This document shows, one piece after another, positions 43,736 to 52,907 of a stretch of DNA of 64,000 nt. The position numbers and the translations under genes are program-made. Within the stretch, counting starts at the first letter, position 1. Each line of letters begins with the position of its first letter. Origin of the DNA: Pseudomonas triticicola (GTDB lineage: Bacteria; Pseudomonadota; Gammaproteobacteria; Pseudomonadales; Pseudomonadaceae); the NCBI RefSeq assembly GCF_019145375.1, contig NZ_JAHSTX010000001.1:1215001-1279000 (forward strand), read 5' to 3'. Under the pieces are notes generated by a model. It worked only from the letters and a program-made list of their open reading frames with translations. It was not told where the DNA came from and did no database searches.

Positions 43736-45415
43736 TCAGTCCTTGAGAATGTCGCGATCCTTGGTTTCCGGCAGGAAGAACGTGCCGAGTATCGCCGTCG
43801 CCACGGCAATGACGATCGGGTACCACAGCCCGTAGTAGATATCGCCGGTGGCGGCGACCATGGCGAAGGCCACGGTCGGCAGGAAGCCGCCGAACCAGCC
43901 GTTGCCGATGTGGTAGGGCAGCGACATCGAGGTGTAGCGGATGCGCGTCGGGAACAGTTCGACCAGCCACGCGGCGATCGGGCCGTAAACCATGGTCACG
44001 TAGATCACCAGCACGGTGAGCAGGAGCAGCATCATCGGATAATTGATTTTCGCCGGGTCGGCTTTTTCCGGGTAACCGGCGTCTTTCAACGCCGCAGCGA
44101 GATTGGCGGTGAAGGCGTCGTTGCGGGTCTTGAAATCGGCGGCGGGCAGGGCGCTGCCTTCGAAACTCTCGACCACGCGATCACCGATGCGCACCTGCGC
44201 GACGGTGTTCGGTTCGGCGGCAACGTTCTCATAAGGGATCGCGCGTTTCGCCAGCAACGTTTTCGCCAAGTCACAGGAACTGGTGAATCTGGCCTTGCCC
44301 ACCGGATCGAACTGGAACGAGCACTGCTCGGGGCTGGCGATCACCTTGACCGGATTTTTCTCCTGCGCGACGAACACGTCCGGGTTGCCGTACTGGGTCA
44401 GCGCAGTAAAGATCGGGAAGTAGGTCAGCGCCGCGAGAATGCAGCCAGCCATGATGATCGGTTTGCGCCCGATGCGATCGGACAGGCTGCCGAAAATCAC
44501 GAAGAACGGTGTGCCGATCAGCAGCGATCCGGCGATCAGCAGATTGGCGGTCTGCGCGTCGATCTTCAATGTTTGCAACAGGAAGAACAGCGCATAGAAC
44601 TGCCCGGTGTACCAGACCACTGCTTGCCCGGCCGTGCCTCCGAGCAGCGACATGATCACCACTTTGAGGTTGTCCCAGCGTGCAAAGGATTCGGTCAGCG
44701 GCGCTTTCGAGGCCTTGCCTTCGTCCTTCATTTTCTGGAATACCGGCGACTCGCTCAGTTGCAGGCGAATGTACACCGACACGGCCAGCAGAATGATCGA
44801 CAGCAGAAACGGAATCCGCCAGCCCCACGCCTCGAACGCCTCGTTACCCAGCGCGGTGCGACAGGCGAGAATCACCAGCAGCGACATGAACAGACCGAGG
44901 GTGGCGGTGGTTTGAATCCACGAAGTGAAAAAGCCACGGCGGTTGCGTGGCGCGTGCTCCGCTACGTAGGTTGCCGCGCCGCCGTATTCACCACCCAGCG
45001 CCAGGCCTTGCAGCAGACGCAGGGTGATCAGAATCACCGGGGCGGCGACGCCGATGGTCGCGTAGCCGGGCAGCAAACCGACGATTGCCGTGGACACGCC
45101 CATGATCACGATGGTGATCAGAAACGTGTGTTTGCGCCCGATCATGTCACCCAGGCGCCCGAAGACGATGGCGCCGAACGGCCGCACCGCGAACCCGGCG
45201 GCGAAGGCCAGCAGGGCAAAGATGAACGCGGTGGTTTCGTTGACGCCGGCGAAGAAGTGCTTGGCGATGATCGCCGCCAGTGAGCCGTAGAGGTAAAAGT
45301 CGTACCACTCGAAAACCGTGCCCAGCGAGGAGGCGAAGATGACCTTGCGCTCCTCCTTGGTGATGCCGCCGCTGCGCGGTGGCGTGCCGGTGGATGCTGT
45401 GTCGATTGTGGCCAT
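43736..45415 (-). CDS. MFS transporter, metabolite:H+ symporter family, with soluble insertion
   Basis: 559 aa, longer than the usual 430-450. The N-terminal segment VFEWYDFYLYGSLAAIIAKHFF and the loop motif GRLGDMIGRKHT place it in the MHS (ProP/ShiA/KgtP-like) family; a second loop motif SLSDRIGRKP is near 310-320. Between two membrane segments (residues about 341-458) there is a hydrophilic insertion of about 118 residues with two cysteines (EQCSFQF, SSCDLAKTL) and acidic/alanine-rich helices. The substrate is unknown, probably a carboxylate or osmolyte. ATG preceded by GGAGAA. Confidence 0.88.
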   Translation of the reverse strand: MATIDTASTGTPPRSGGITKEERKVIFASSLGTVFEWYDFYLYGSLAAIIAKHFFAGVNETTAFIFALLAFAAGFAVRPFGAIVFGRLGDMIGRKHTFLITIVIMGVSTAIVGLLPGYATIGVAAPVILITLRLLQGLALGGEYGGAATYVAEHAPRNRRGFFTSWIQTTATLGLFMSLLVILACRTALGNEAFEAWGWRIPFLLSIILLAVSVYIRLQLSESPVFQKMKDEGKASKAPLTESFARWDNLKVVIMSLLGGTAGQAVVWYTGQFYALFFLLQTLKIDAQTANLLIAGSLLIGTPFFVIFGSLSDRIGRKPIIMAGCILAALTYFPIFTALTQYGNPDVFVAQEKNPVKVIASPEQCSFQFDPVGKARFTSSCDLAKTLLAKRAIPYENVAAEPNTVAQVRIGDRVVESFEGSALPAADFKTRNDAFTANLAAALKDAGYPEKADPAKINYPMMLLLLTVLVIYVTMVYGPIAAWLVELFPTRIRYTSMSLPYHIGNGWFGGFLPTVAFAMVAATGDIYYGLWYPIVIAVATAILGTFFLPETKDRDILKD

Positions 45416-45592
45416 GGGTGTTCTCCGTCGTGCTTATTGTTGTAGGCCGGAGTCCCCCTTACTGCCTGTCGCACTCTGGCCCGTTGGCATCTGCCGCCGT
45501 TGCTCTAGCGTGAAGCTTGCACAGTCTGACCGCCTCGCAGGGCTGCAAGGTTTCCTGAAGCATAATCAGCTTTTGCCAGATATCCACTCGGC

Positions 45593-46360
45593 CTACGCTT
45601 TGACCCAACGCTGCCGGCTCCAGGCGCTCAACCAATCAACCAGAAACACCAGCAACAGCATCGCCAGAATCACCGTACTGGCCTGGGCTTCCTGGAACAG
45701 GCTGAGGCTGACATATAGCATCTGCCCCAGGCCGCCGGCGCCGACGAAACCGAGCACGCTGGCCATGCGGATGTTGTTTTCCCAGCGATACAGGCAGTAG
45801 GCGAGCAGTTGCGGGGCGAGGTTCGGCAGGGTGCCGTAGCAGAACGCGAGAAGCGGATTGCCGCCCTGCAAGCGAATCGCCTCGGCGGGTTGCGGCGGGG
45901 TGTTTTCCAGCGCTTCGGCGAACAGCCGACCGAGTACGCCGGTGGTGTGCAGGGCGAGGGCGAGGGTGCCGGCGTTCGGCCCGAGACCGGCGGCGAGCAC
46001 CATCAGCGCCGCCCAGACCAGCTCCGGAATCGCCCGCAAGCCGTTGAGCAGCAGGCGCGCCGCACTTTGCAGCGGCCAGCCGAAACGCCCGGCGGCGGGC
46101 AGCGCGAGAACGATGCCGAACAGTGCCGCAAGCAGGGTGCCGAGGGCCGACATGGCCAGGGTTTCCAGTGAGCCGTGAGCGATGGCTTTCAGATACCCGG
46201 CGCTCAAGTCGGGACTGAGGAAACGCTGCACATAACTGCCCATCTGCTTGAGGCTGTTGGCGCTCCCGAGTTCGGCGAGATCCAGTTCCAGATAGGCAAA
46301 CGAGGCGACCACCGCGACCGCAATGGCGGCGAGCAGCAGCAGGTTGATCAGGCGCCTCAT
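45593..46360 (-). CDS. PhnE-type ABC transporter permease 2
   Basis: 255 aa from ATG 46360, which overlaps the stop of the preceding permease (ATGA); an upstream in-frame start at 46402 is less likely. Several membrane segments, and the EAA-type loop LENTPPQPAEAIRLQGGNPLLAFCYGTLPN. Homologous to the neighbouring permease, so the transporter core is a heterodimer. Last gene of the phnD-phnC-phnE-phnE-like operon. Confidence 0.87.
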   Translation of the reverse strand: MRRLINLLLLAAIAVAVVASFAYLELDLAELGSANSLKQMGSYVQRFLSPDLSAGYLKAIAHGSLETLAMSALGTLLAALFGIVLALPAAGRFGWPLQSAARLLLNGLRAIPELVWAALMVLAAGLGPNAGTLALALHTTGVLGRLFAEALENTPPQPAEAIRLQGGNPLLAFCYGTLPNLAPQLLAYCLYRWENNIRMASVLGFVGAGGLGQMLYVSLSLFQEAQASTVILAMLLLVFLVDWLSAWSRQRWVKA

Positions 46361-47184
46361 GTCAGCCTCCAGCGCAGCAAGCGGCTTAGTTGATCGGCGC
46401 ACAGCACCAGCAGCAGGAACGTCAGCAACATGCTGGCGACTTCACCGCCGGCGAACATGCGGATCGACAGGTCGATCTGTTGCCCCAGGCCACCGGCACC
46501 GACAAAGCCCATCACCACCGAGGCACGGATCGCGCACTCCCAGCGATACACCGAGTAGGAGAGCAGTTCGGCGGCGACATTCGGCAGCGTGCCGTAGGCA
46601 AACGCCGCCAAGCGACCGCTGCCGGCCTGCAACAACGCATGCGCGGGGCGCTGGTCGGTGGACTCGAATATCTCCGCGTAAACCTTGCCGAGCATACCGC
46701 TGTAGGTGATGGCGATGGCCAGCACGCCCGCCGCCGGCCCGAGGCCGACCGCGCGCACAAACAACAGCGCCCAGACGATTTCCGGCACGCTGCGCAGAAA
46801 GATCAGCAAGCCACGCACCGGCCAGCGCAGCAAACGCCCGGGCAGGCTCGGCACGCCGCCCCGGGACGCCGCCGAGAGCGACAGCGCGCGACTGGCGATC
46901 AGGCTTGCCGGCACCGCCAGCAGCAAGGCCAGGGCCATACCCGCTGTGGCAATCGCCAAGGTTTGCAGGGTGGCTTTGAGCAGCAGTTGCAGGAACGCCT
47001 GATCGTGCGCCGGTGGCCAGAATGCCGAAACAAAACGGCCCATTTCGTTCTGGCTATCGGCCTGAAACAGCACGCCCAGGTCCAGTTCGCTGAGCTGAAT
47101 GCCCGGCCACAGCAGGGCCAGCGCCAGCAATGTCAGCAACAGTCGCGGCCACGCCGCCGGGTCCCGTGAATCGGCCTTCAGCAT
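46357..47184 (-). CDS. PhnE-type ABC transporter permease 1
   Basis: 275 aa. Membrane segments at about 15-30, 80-105, 130-165 and 240-265. EAA loop IFESTDQRPAHALLQAGSGRLAAFAYGTLPN. The start overlaps the end of the ATPase gene by 7 bases. Phosphonate-type permease family; the ion imported is not certain (see the binding protein). Confidence 0.87.
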   Translation of the reverse strand: MLKADSRDPAAWPRLLLTLLALALLWPGIQLSELDLGVLFQADSQNEMGRFVSAFWPPAHDQAFLQLLLKATLQTLAIATAGMALALLLAVPASLIASRALSLSAASRGGVPSLPGRLLRWPVRGLLIFLRSVPEIVWALLFVRAVGLGPAAGVLAIAITYSGMLGKVYAEIFESTDQRPAHALLQAGSGRLAAFAYGTLPNVAAELLSYSVYRWECAIRASVVMGFVGAGGLGQQIDLSIRMFAGGEVASMLLTFLLLVLCADQLSRLLRWRLT

Positions 47185-47975
47185 CGCGGAATCTGCACAA
47201 TCAAAGGTGCGACCGCTGGCGCTGGCGATTGCAGTTGTTCATTGGCGTACAGCGCATCGAGCTTGTCGCGACTGACTTGATCGGATGGGCAATCGAAAAG
47301 AATCTGCCCGTCGCGCAGGCCGATGATCCGTGGAAATTGCGCCAGCGCCAGATCCACCGCGTGCAGGCTCGCCACCAGCGTGACGTTGTGCTCGCGAGCA
47401 TGGCGCGACAGGATCGACAGCGTGTGGCCGGCGAGGACCGGGTCCATCGCTGAAACCGGCTCGTCGGCGAGCAATATTTCCGGCGCCTGATACAGCACCC
47501 GCGCAATGCCGACGCGCTGCAATTGCCCGCCGGACAATTGCTGGCAATGGGCGAACAGTTTGTCGCCCAGATCCAGTCGCGCCAACGCCGCGCGAGCGCC
47601 CGCCACATCCAGTGGATGCAGCAGGTTCAGCAGACTTTTGCCCAGACTCCACTGACCGAGCTTGCCGGCCAGCACCGCCGTAATGACCCGCTGACGCGGC
47701 GGAATCGGCGGCGCCTGATGCACCAGACCGATGCGCGCACGCAGGCGCTGGCGCTGGCGCGCTGACAAGTGCCAGGCGCGTTCGCCGAGCACTTCGATGT
47801 CGCCACTGCTGGGCTTGAGCGCGGTCGCCAGCAGATTGAGCAGGCTCGACTTGCCCGCGCCGGACGGGCCGATGATCGCGACCTGTTCGCCGGCACTAAT
47901 CTGCACGTCGATATTGCAAAGGGCATCGACGCCATTGGCATGGCGCAGGCTGCCTTGGGTGAGGCGTAGGGTCAT
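47178..47975 (-). CDS. PhnC-type ABC transporter ATPase
   Basis: 265 aa. Walker A IGPSGAGKSSLLN, signature LSGGQLQRVGIARVL, Walker B EILLADEPVSAMDP, and the switch His in SLHAVDLALAQFPRIIGL. Matches the PhnC subfamily. It overlaps the binding-protein gene by 4 bases and the first permease by 7, so all four genes should be co-translated. It energises import across the inner membrane. Confidence 0.9.
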   Translation of the reverse strand: MTLRLTQGSLRHANGVDALCNIDVQISAGEQVAIIGPSGAGKSSLLNLLATALKPSSGDIEVLGERAWHLSARQRQRLRARIGLVHQAPPIPPRQRVITAVLAGKLGQWSLGKSLLNLLHPLDVAGARAALARLDLGDKLFAHCQQLSGGQLQRVGIARVLYQAPEILLADEPVSAMDPVLAGHTLSILSRHAREHNVTLVASLHAVDLALAQFPRIIGLRDGQILFDCPSDQVSRDKLDALYANEQLQSPAPAVAPLIVQIPRC

Positions 47976-48835
47976 TTCAGCAATTCGGCGGCGCGGGCGG
48001 CTTCCTCGATACCCTTGTAGTTTTCAGGCTTGGTCTCGATGAAGCGACTGGCGGCCTGCAGATCGAGGATCTTCTTCTGCTCAGGATTGGCCGGGTCGAG
48101 GTCGAGGAACGCTTTCTTGATCTTCGCGGCCAGCTTCGGATCAAGGGTGCCGCGCACGGTCCAGTTGTAATCGAAGTAGGTCGGGGTCGTGGCGAAGACT
48201 TTGACTTTGTTGGTGTCGACCTTGCCGGCGTCGACCAGTTTCTGCCAGACGCTGGCGTTCAACACACCGGCGTCGACCTTGCCGGCCTGCACCCAGGCAA
48301 CGGTGGCGTCATGCGCGCCGGAGTAGGCGACGCGGCTGAAGAAGCCCTCAGGCTTGATTCCGTCGTTTTTCAGCATGAAGTAACGCGGCATCAGGCTGCC
48401 CGAGGTGGACGACACCGAACCGAAGGCGAAGGTCTTGCCCTTCAGGTCAGCGAGGCTTTTGACGTTAGGGTCGGCGGTGATGAATTTGCTGGTGAATTGC
48501 GCATCCTGTTCGCGCTGCACCAGCGGGATCACTGGCGTGGTGGCGTCGGTCTTCAAACGAGCCTGCACAAAAGTGAAACCGCCGAGCCAGGCCATGTCGA
48601 GGCGATCGGTGGCCAGGGCTTCAACCACGGCCGGGTAGTCGGCGACGGGGACAAACTGCACCTTCATGCCCAACTGCTGCTCAAGGTAGGCGCCCAGCGG
48701 TTCGAACTTGCGCAGCAGCTCGGTCGGGGCTTCGTCAGGAATCGCGCTGACGCGCAGGACATCAGCGGCTTGCGTCATCAGGGCAGAAAAGGACAGCGCC
48801 AGACCGGCGGTGAGGGCGAGGGTACGCTTGAACAT
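47972..48835 (-). CDS. PhnD-like periplasmic binding protein (phosphonate/selenate-type oxyanion)
   Basis: 287 aa from ATG 48835. Signal peptide MFKRTLALTAGLALSFSALMTQA, mature start ADVLRVSAIPDEAPTELLRKFEPLG. PhnD-family features are DYPAVVEALATDRLDMAWLGGFTFV and GKTFAFGSVSSTSGSLMPRYFM. A very similar Pseudomonas protein is, from memory, annotated as a putative selenate-binding protein, so the substrate may be selenate or another oxyanion rather than phosphonate. There are no phosphonate-degradation genes nearby, which agrees with that caution. First gene of the operon. Confidence 0.85.
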   Translation of the reverse strand: MFKRTLALTAGLALSFSALMTQAADVLRVSAIPDEAPTELLRKFEPLGAYLEQQLGMKVQFVPVADYPAVVEALATDRLDMAWLGGFTFVQARLKTDATTPVIPLVQREQDAQFTSKFITADPNVKSLADLKGKTFAFGSVSSTSGSLMPRYFMLKNDGIKPEGFFSRVAYSGAHDATVAWVQAGKVDAGVLNASVWQKLVDAGKVDTNKVKVFATTPTYFDYNWTVRGTLDPKLAAKIKKAFLDLDPANPEQKKILDLQAASRFIETKPENYKGIEEAARAAELLK

Positions 48836-48992
48836 AGAATTCTCCGTTTCGTAAGCGTCAACATTCGAAGGGCCACCGGTAGTCAACGGCGCGCCACGTC
48901 AGGGTAGACGAAACGGCGAGGTTATACGCATTCGCGAGGAGATTGGCCAGCCTCCGTGCCGGCGCGTTGTGTCTGTTTGTGTGCCGTTCCGG

Positions 48993-49391
48993 TCAAGCCG
49001 CTTCGGGCAGTCTGGCAATCACCTTGATCTCGAAATCGAAACCCGCCAGCCAGGTCACGCCGACAGCGGTGATGGTCGGAAACGGCGCTTCGCCCCAGAA
49101 CTCCGGCACCACAGTCCAGATCGTTTCGAACGTCGAGTGCGGATCGACCATGAACACGGTGACATCCACCGCATCATCGAAGCTGCAACCGGCCGCAGCG
49201 AGGATCGCGTTGAGGTTGTTGAAGGCGGTGCGCACCTGACCGGGCAAATCCGCCTCCGGTGAGCCGTCCTCGCGACTGCCGACTTGTCCGGAGACAAACA
49301 GGAAACCGTTTGAGCGAATCGCCGGCGAGTAGCGATGACGCTCATACAGGGCGTGGCGGGCGGGTGGGAACACTACATCGCGCTTGGACAT
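48993..49391 (-). CDS. RidA-family protein lacking the catalytic arginine
   Basis: 132 aa of the Rid (YjgF/YER057c) family: LFVSGQVGSREDGSPEADLPGQVRTAFNNLNAILAAAG and VTVFMVDPHSTF. Canonical RidA hydrolyses enamine/imine intermediates with an arginine near the C-terminus; here that place reads PFPTITAVGVTWLAG with no Arg, so it probably has a different role in the Rid superfamily. Divergent from a LysR regulator 115 bases away, which may control it. Confidence 0.87.
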   Translation of the reverse strand: MSKRDVVFPPARHALYERHRYSPAIRSNGFLFVSGQVGSREDGSPEADLPGQVRTAFNNLNAILAAAGCSFDDAVDVTVFMVDPHSTFETIWTVVPEFWGEAPFPTITAVGVTWLAGFDFEIKVIARLPEAA

Positions 49392-49506
49392 GGGGCTGAC
49401 TCCATCAGTGGGTTGATGGGAACGACTTTAGGTATTTGCAGTGCGCGGATAAACGCGCAAGCTTGGCGTTCACTGTTTGTAAATCCCAAACAATCGAGGG
49501 GCGCGG

Positions 49507-50400
49507 ATGGACCGGTTCGATGCGATGCAGGCCTTTGCCCGGGTGGTCGAGGCGGGCAGTTTCACCAAGGCTGCCGAAACCTTGCACATGAGCAAGACCA
49601 CGGTGACGCAACTGGTACAGCAACTGGAGGCGCGGCTGCGGGTCAAGCTGCTCAACCGCACTACGCGCAAGGTCAACGTTACCGCCGACGGTGCGGCGTA
49701 TTACGAGCGGGTGATCAAGCTGCTCGCCGATATGGACGACGCCGAAACCAGCCTGCCGGGCGCCGCCGCACGGCCGCGCGGGCGTTTGCGCATCGACGTG
49801 CCGAGCCCGTTCGCGCGGCACATTCTGGTGCCAGCCTTGCCGGATTTTCACGCGCGCTACCCGGACATTCAGATCGACATGGGCGTCAGCGACCGCATCG
49901 TCGACATCATCGATGAGAACGTCGATTGCGTGGTGCGCGGCGGCGAATTACTCGACCAATCGCTAATGGCGCGCAAGCTCGCCGATCTGCCCTTGGGTGT
50001 TTTCGCCGCGCCGGCTTATCTGGCCCGAGAAGGGACGCCTGAGCACCCGCTGGAACTGCAAGACTCCCATCATCGGGTGGTCGCGTTTCTTTGGGCTCGC
50101 ACTGGTAAACCTCTTCCTTACACGTTGCAAAACGGCACCGAGCGCCTGCAGATCAAAGGCCGGCATGTGCTCGCGGTCGACGATGGCAATGCCTATCTGG
50201 CGGCGGGACTGGCCGGCATGGGGGTGTTGTGGTTGCCGACGTATATGTCTGACGCGCATGTGGCGCGGGGCGAGTTGGTGCAATTGTTTGAAGGCTGGCA
50301 ACTTGAATCAATGCCTCTTTATCTGGCATATCCGCCGAACCGGCATGTCAGCCTTAAATTGCGGGTGTTTATCGACTGGATCGTGCAGTTGATGGCGTAG
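49507..50400 (+). CDS. LysR-family transcriptional regulator
   Basis: 297 aa. N-terminal HTH (MDRFDAMQAFARVVEAGSFTKAAETLHMSKTTVTQLVQQLE), then a LysR substrate domain of the CrgA/AaeR-like group (RGRLRIDVPSPFARHILVPALPDFHARYPDIQIDMGVSDR, VRGGELLDQSLMARKLADL). Probably represses or activates the divergent RidA-like gene. The ligand is unknown. Confidence 0.9.
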   Translation: MDRFDAMQAFARVVEAGSFTKAAETLHMSKTTVTQLVQQLEARLRVKLLNRTTRKVNVTADGAAYYERVIKLLADMDDAETSLPGAAARPRGRLRIDVPSPFARHILVPALPDFHARYPDIQIDMGVSDRIVDIIDENVDCVVRGGELLDQSLMARKLADLPLGVFAAPAYLAREGTPEHPLELQDSHHRVVAFLWARTGKPLPYTLQNGTERLQIKGRHVLAVDDGNAYLAAGLAGMGVLWLPTYMSDAHVARGELVQLFEGWQLESMPLYLAYPPNRHVSLKLRVFIDWIVQLMA

Positions 50401-50523
50401 CTTCAAGTGGTGCAGTTATTGCTTGCTGGTGCCGCACAGCCGTCAAAATACCAACACGAGCGGCGACCAGAACCCATGCAGTGATGAGATGCGTGGCGTT
50501 CCCTTGAAGGAGCTTCACCTGCA

Positions 50524-51684
50524 ATGAACATGTATATCGATATTGTTGGCGCCTGCAATCTGAGCTGCCCTTCGTGCCCGATGGGCAACTCGGAAAATCT
50601 CAATTTCAAGAAATCCATGCAGCTGGACATGTTCAGGCAGATCGTTGAAAAGGCTAAAACCGAGGGTGTTCGTACGATCTTTCTCTACAACTGGACCGAG
50701 CCTCTGGTGCATCCGAAGATTGGCGAATTTATCGAGATCATCAACGCCGCCGGCATGATGAGCGGTATAAGCACCAATCTCAACCTGGCGAAGAATATGG
50801 AAAAGGCGCTGTTGGCCGAGCCAGGTTATTTCCGGATTTCGTTATCAGGCTTTCATCAGGAAACTTACCAAAAGGGCCACGTCGGCGGTGATATCGAAGT
50901 CGTAAAGCAGAACATGATTGCGCTGCATGAAATCAAGCAACGGCTCGGCTTGAAGACGCGAGTCGATGTTTATTACCACCGCTACCTGGACAACATTGAA
51001 GAAGAGGCGCTGATGCGCGAGTTCAGTGAGTGTCTCGGCTTTGTGTTCACCACCGGTTATTCGGTGATGATGCCGCTGGAGAAAGCGCTGGCAATTGTCG
51101 AGCGCGATCCGTCTGTTTCAGCCACTGACCACGAAACACTCACACGTTTGGCGCTCCCGCCTTACGATGACCTGATCAATGTCCTGCAGCATTACCCCAA
51201 GCAGGCTTGCACACTCAAAGATGACTGGCTGGTAATCGACTGCAACGGCAATACAGTCTTGTGCTGCACGATTTTCAACCAGAGCGAATATCAGGTTGGC
51301 AAATATCTCGACATGCCCCTCGAGGAACTGACACGGCGCAAGTCCACACAGAAAAACTGCGTCGACATGTGCGACCGTTGCGCATCGAAGGGATTGCACA
51401 TCTACTCGACATACCCCAATCAGGGGGTTCTGGAGCGGCACGCGGTAAACCGCATCCTCGACTTCGAACGGCTTGCCAGCGAGGGTCTTGCGGTGGACAG
51501 CCAGCAACTGGGGCGCGCCGGGGAGGTCAGTGCCGACAACTTCGATGAAGGCCAGTATCTTCGACTCAATGACGATGTAAGGGTGGCGGTTTCCAAGGGG
51601 GCTTTCAGCAGTGGCTACCAGCACTACCTGCTGTGCGGGCGTCTGGAAGGACGACTGGGCGCCGGTGCGTTTTCGGTCATCTGA
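50524..51684 (+). CDS. Radical SAM protein with extra C-terminal domain
   Basis: 386 aa. The 4Fe-4S motif CNLSCPSC (Cys11, 15, 18) follows a very short N-terminus. Radical SAM barrel features include FLYNWTEPLVHPKIGEF and GYFRISLSGFHQETY. A SPASM-like cysteine cluster follows (CNGNTVLCCTIFN...CVDMCDRC). The last about 40 residues (QYLRLNDDVRVAVSKGAFSS, then GYQHYLLCGRLEGR) match a short motif that I recall from polysaccharide/glycosyltransferase-type proteins, which suggests a link to cell-surface modification. No peptide precursor gene is seen next to it. Start with GAAGGAG upstream. Confidence 0.85.
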   Translation: MNMYIDIVGACNLSCPSCPMGNSENLNFKKSMQLDMFRQIVEKAKTEGVRTIFLYNWTEPLVHPKIGEFIEIINAAGMMSGISTNLNLAKNMEKALLAEPGYFRISLSGFHQETYQKGHVGGDIEVVKQNMIALHEIKQRLGLKTRVDVYYHRYLDNIEEEALMREFSECLGFVFTTGYSVMMPLEKALAIVERDPSVSATDHETLTRLALPPYDDLINVLQHYPKQACTLKDDWLVIDCNGNTVLCCTIFNQSEYQVGKYLDMPLEELTRRKSTQKNCVDMCDRCASKGLHIYSTYPNQGVLERHAVNRILDFERLASEGLAVDSQQLGRAGEVSADNFDEGQYLRLNDDVRVAVSKGAFSSGYQHYLLCGRLEGRLGAGAFSVI

Positions 51685-51776
51685 AGCGGCATTGGGGTGG
51701 CAGTCAACCACGCGCTGCGCACGCGTGGTTGACTCTTTGTCTGATCAAGCCAACTATCGCCGCATAACAACGACCG

Positions 51777-52802
51777 ATGGACCCGACCTTGATTGAACGA
51801 CGTCAATTCAGCGGTGGCATGAAGGGCAAGAACCTTCGCTATCTGAATGAGCAGAACCCCGATAACACCGGCGTGACCCGCACCGGTTTCCTGTTGCTTG
51901 AACATTTTTCGCTGCCGGCATTTACCCAGGCGCTGGACACGGTAGTCACCACCAACCTGTTGCGCCCGGGACTGTTCTCGTCGCGCACCTTCGGCCTCGG
52001 CGATGGCGAGGTGATCAGTGATCTGGGGCTGGTCATCCGCCCCGATGCGCGCCTGGATTCTGCTGCGCTTAACGAGCTGGATCTGCTAGTAGTGTGCGGT
52101 GGTTATCGCACCGAGCTGCGCGCCAGCGACGAATTCATCGGCTTGCTCAAGTCGGCAGCGGAGCGGGGCGTGAGCCTGGCGGGATTGTGGAATGGTTCGT
52201 GGTTTCTCGGCCGTGCCGGTTTGCTCGATGGCTATCGCTGCTCGATCCACCCGGAACATCGCCCGGCACTGACCGAAATCGCCAAGAGCACCCATGTCAG
52301 CAGCGAACCCTTTGTGATCGACCGCGACCGCCTTACCGCGTCGAGCCCGTCCGGGGCCTTCCACATGGCGCTTGACTGGATCAAGGGCTTGCACGGCAAG
52401 GCGCTGGTCGAGGGCATCGAAGACATCCTCGCCTTCGAAGAGTCGCGCTACCGGCGCATCAAACCCGATGAAAACATCTGCGTCAGCGCGCCGTTGCGTG
52501 AAGTGATCAAGCTGATGGACGCCAACCTCGAAGAACCGTTGGAACTGGAACAACTGGCGGTCTACGCCGGCCGCTCACGGCGCCAGCTCGAGCGCTTGTT
52601 CAAGGAGCAACTGGGCACCACGCCGCAGCGCTATTACCTGGAACTGCGCATCACCGAAGCACGACGCCTGCTGCAACACACCGAACTGTCGCAGGTGGAA
52701 GTGTTGGTGGCTTGCGGTTTCGTCTCACCGAGTCATTTCAGCAAGTGTTATAGCTCTTACTTTGGTTATCGGCCTTCGAAGGAAAAACGGCTGGTCAAAT
52801 AG
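51777..52802 (+). CDS. GlxA-family transcriptional regulator (DJ-1/PfpI + AraC HTH)
   Basis: 341 aa. Residues about 35-210 are a DJ-1/PfpI-like domain (LDLLVVCGGYRTEL, SLAGLWNGSWFLGRAGLLDGYRCSIHPEH); its nucleophile site is not the usual Cys motif. Residues about 240-338 are a double HTH of AraC type (LAVYAGRSRRQLERLFKEQLG, VLVACGFVSPSHFSKCYSSYFG). Members regulate amine and carnitine-type catabolism. The start at 51777 has no strong ribosome site. The gene is closed by a bidirectional terminator. Confidence 0.88.
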   Translation: MDPTLIERRQFSGGMKGKNLRYLNEQNPDNTGVTRTGFLLLEHFSLPAFTQALDTVVTTNLLRPGLFSSRTFGLGDGEVISDLGLVIRPDARLDSAALNELDLLVVCGGYRTELRASDEFIGLLKSAAERGVSLAGLWNGSWFLGRAGLLDGYRCSIHPEHRPALTEIAKSTHVSSEPFVIDRDRLTASSPSGAFHMALDWIKGLHGKALVEGIEDILAFEESRYRRIKPDENICVSAPLREVIKLMDANLEEPLELEQLAVYAGRSRRQLERLFKEQLGTTPQRYYLELRITEARRLLQHTELSQVEVLVACGFVSPSHFSKCYSSYFGYRPSKEKRLVK

Positions 52803-52844
52803 GTCAGCCGTTGATCACGCTGACTCCGGTCAAGAACGAAGCGC

Positions 52845-52877
52845 AAAAAAAGGGCGCCTTGTCGGGCGCCCTTTTTA
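52845..52877. terminator. Bidirectional terminator
   Basis: AAAAAGGGCGCC TTGTCG GGCGCCCTTTTT: perfect stem with an A tract on one side and a T tract on the other, between the convergent regulator and glycine-rich protein genes. Confidence 0.9.
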
Positions 52878-52907
52878 TTCATGCTTGCGTGCTTGATCTA
52901 GAGCCGA

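Noticed and set aside
43592..45283. 563-aa plus-strand ORF over the MFS gene
   Set aside because: Antisense shadow rich in Arg/Gln/His/Gly; the opposite strand encodes a clear membrane transporter.
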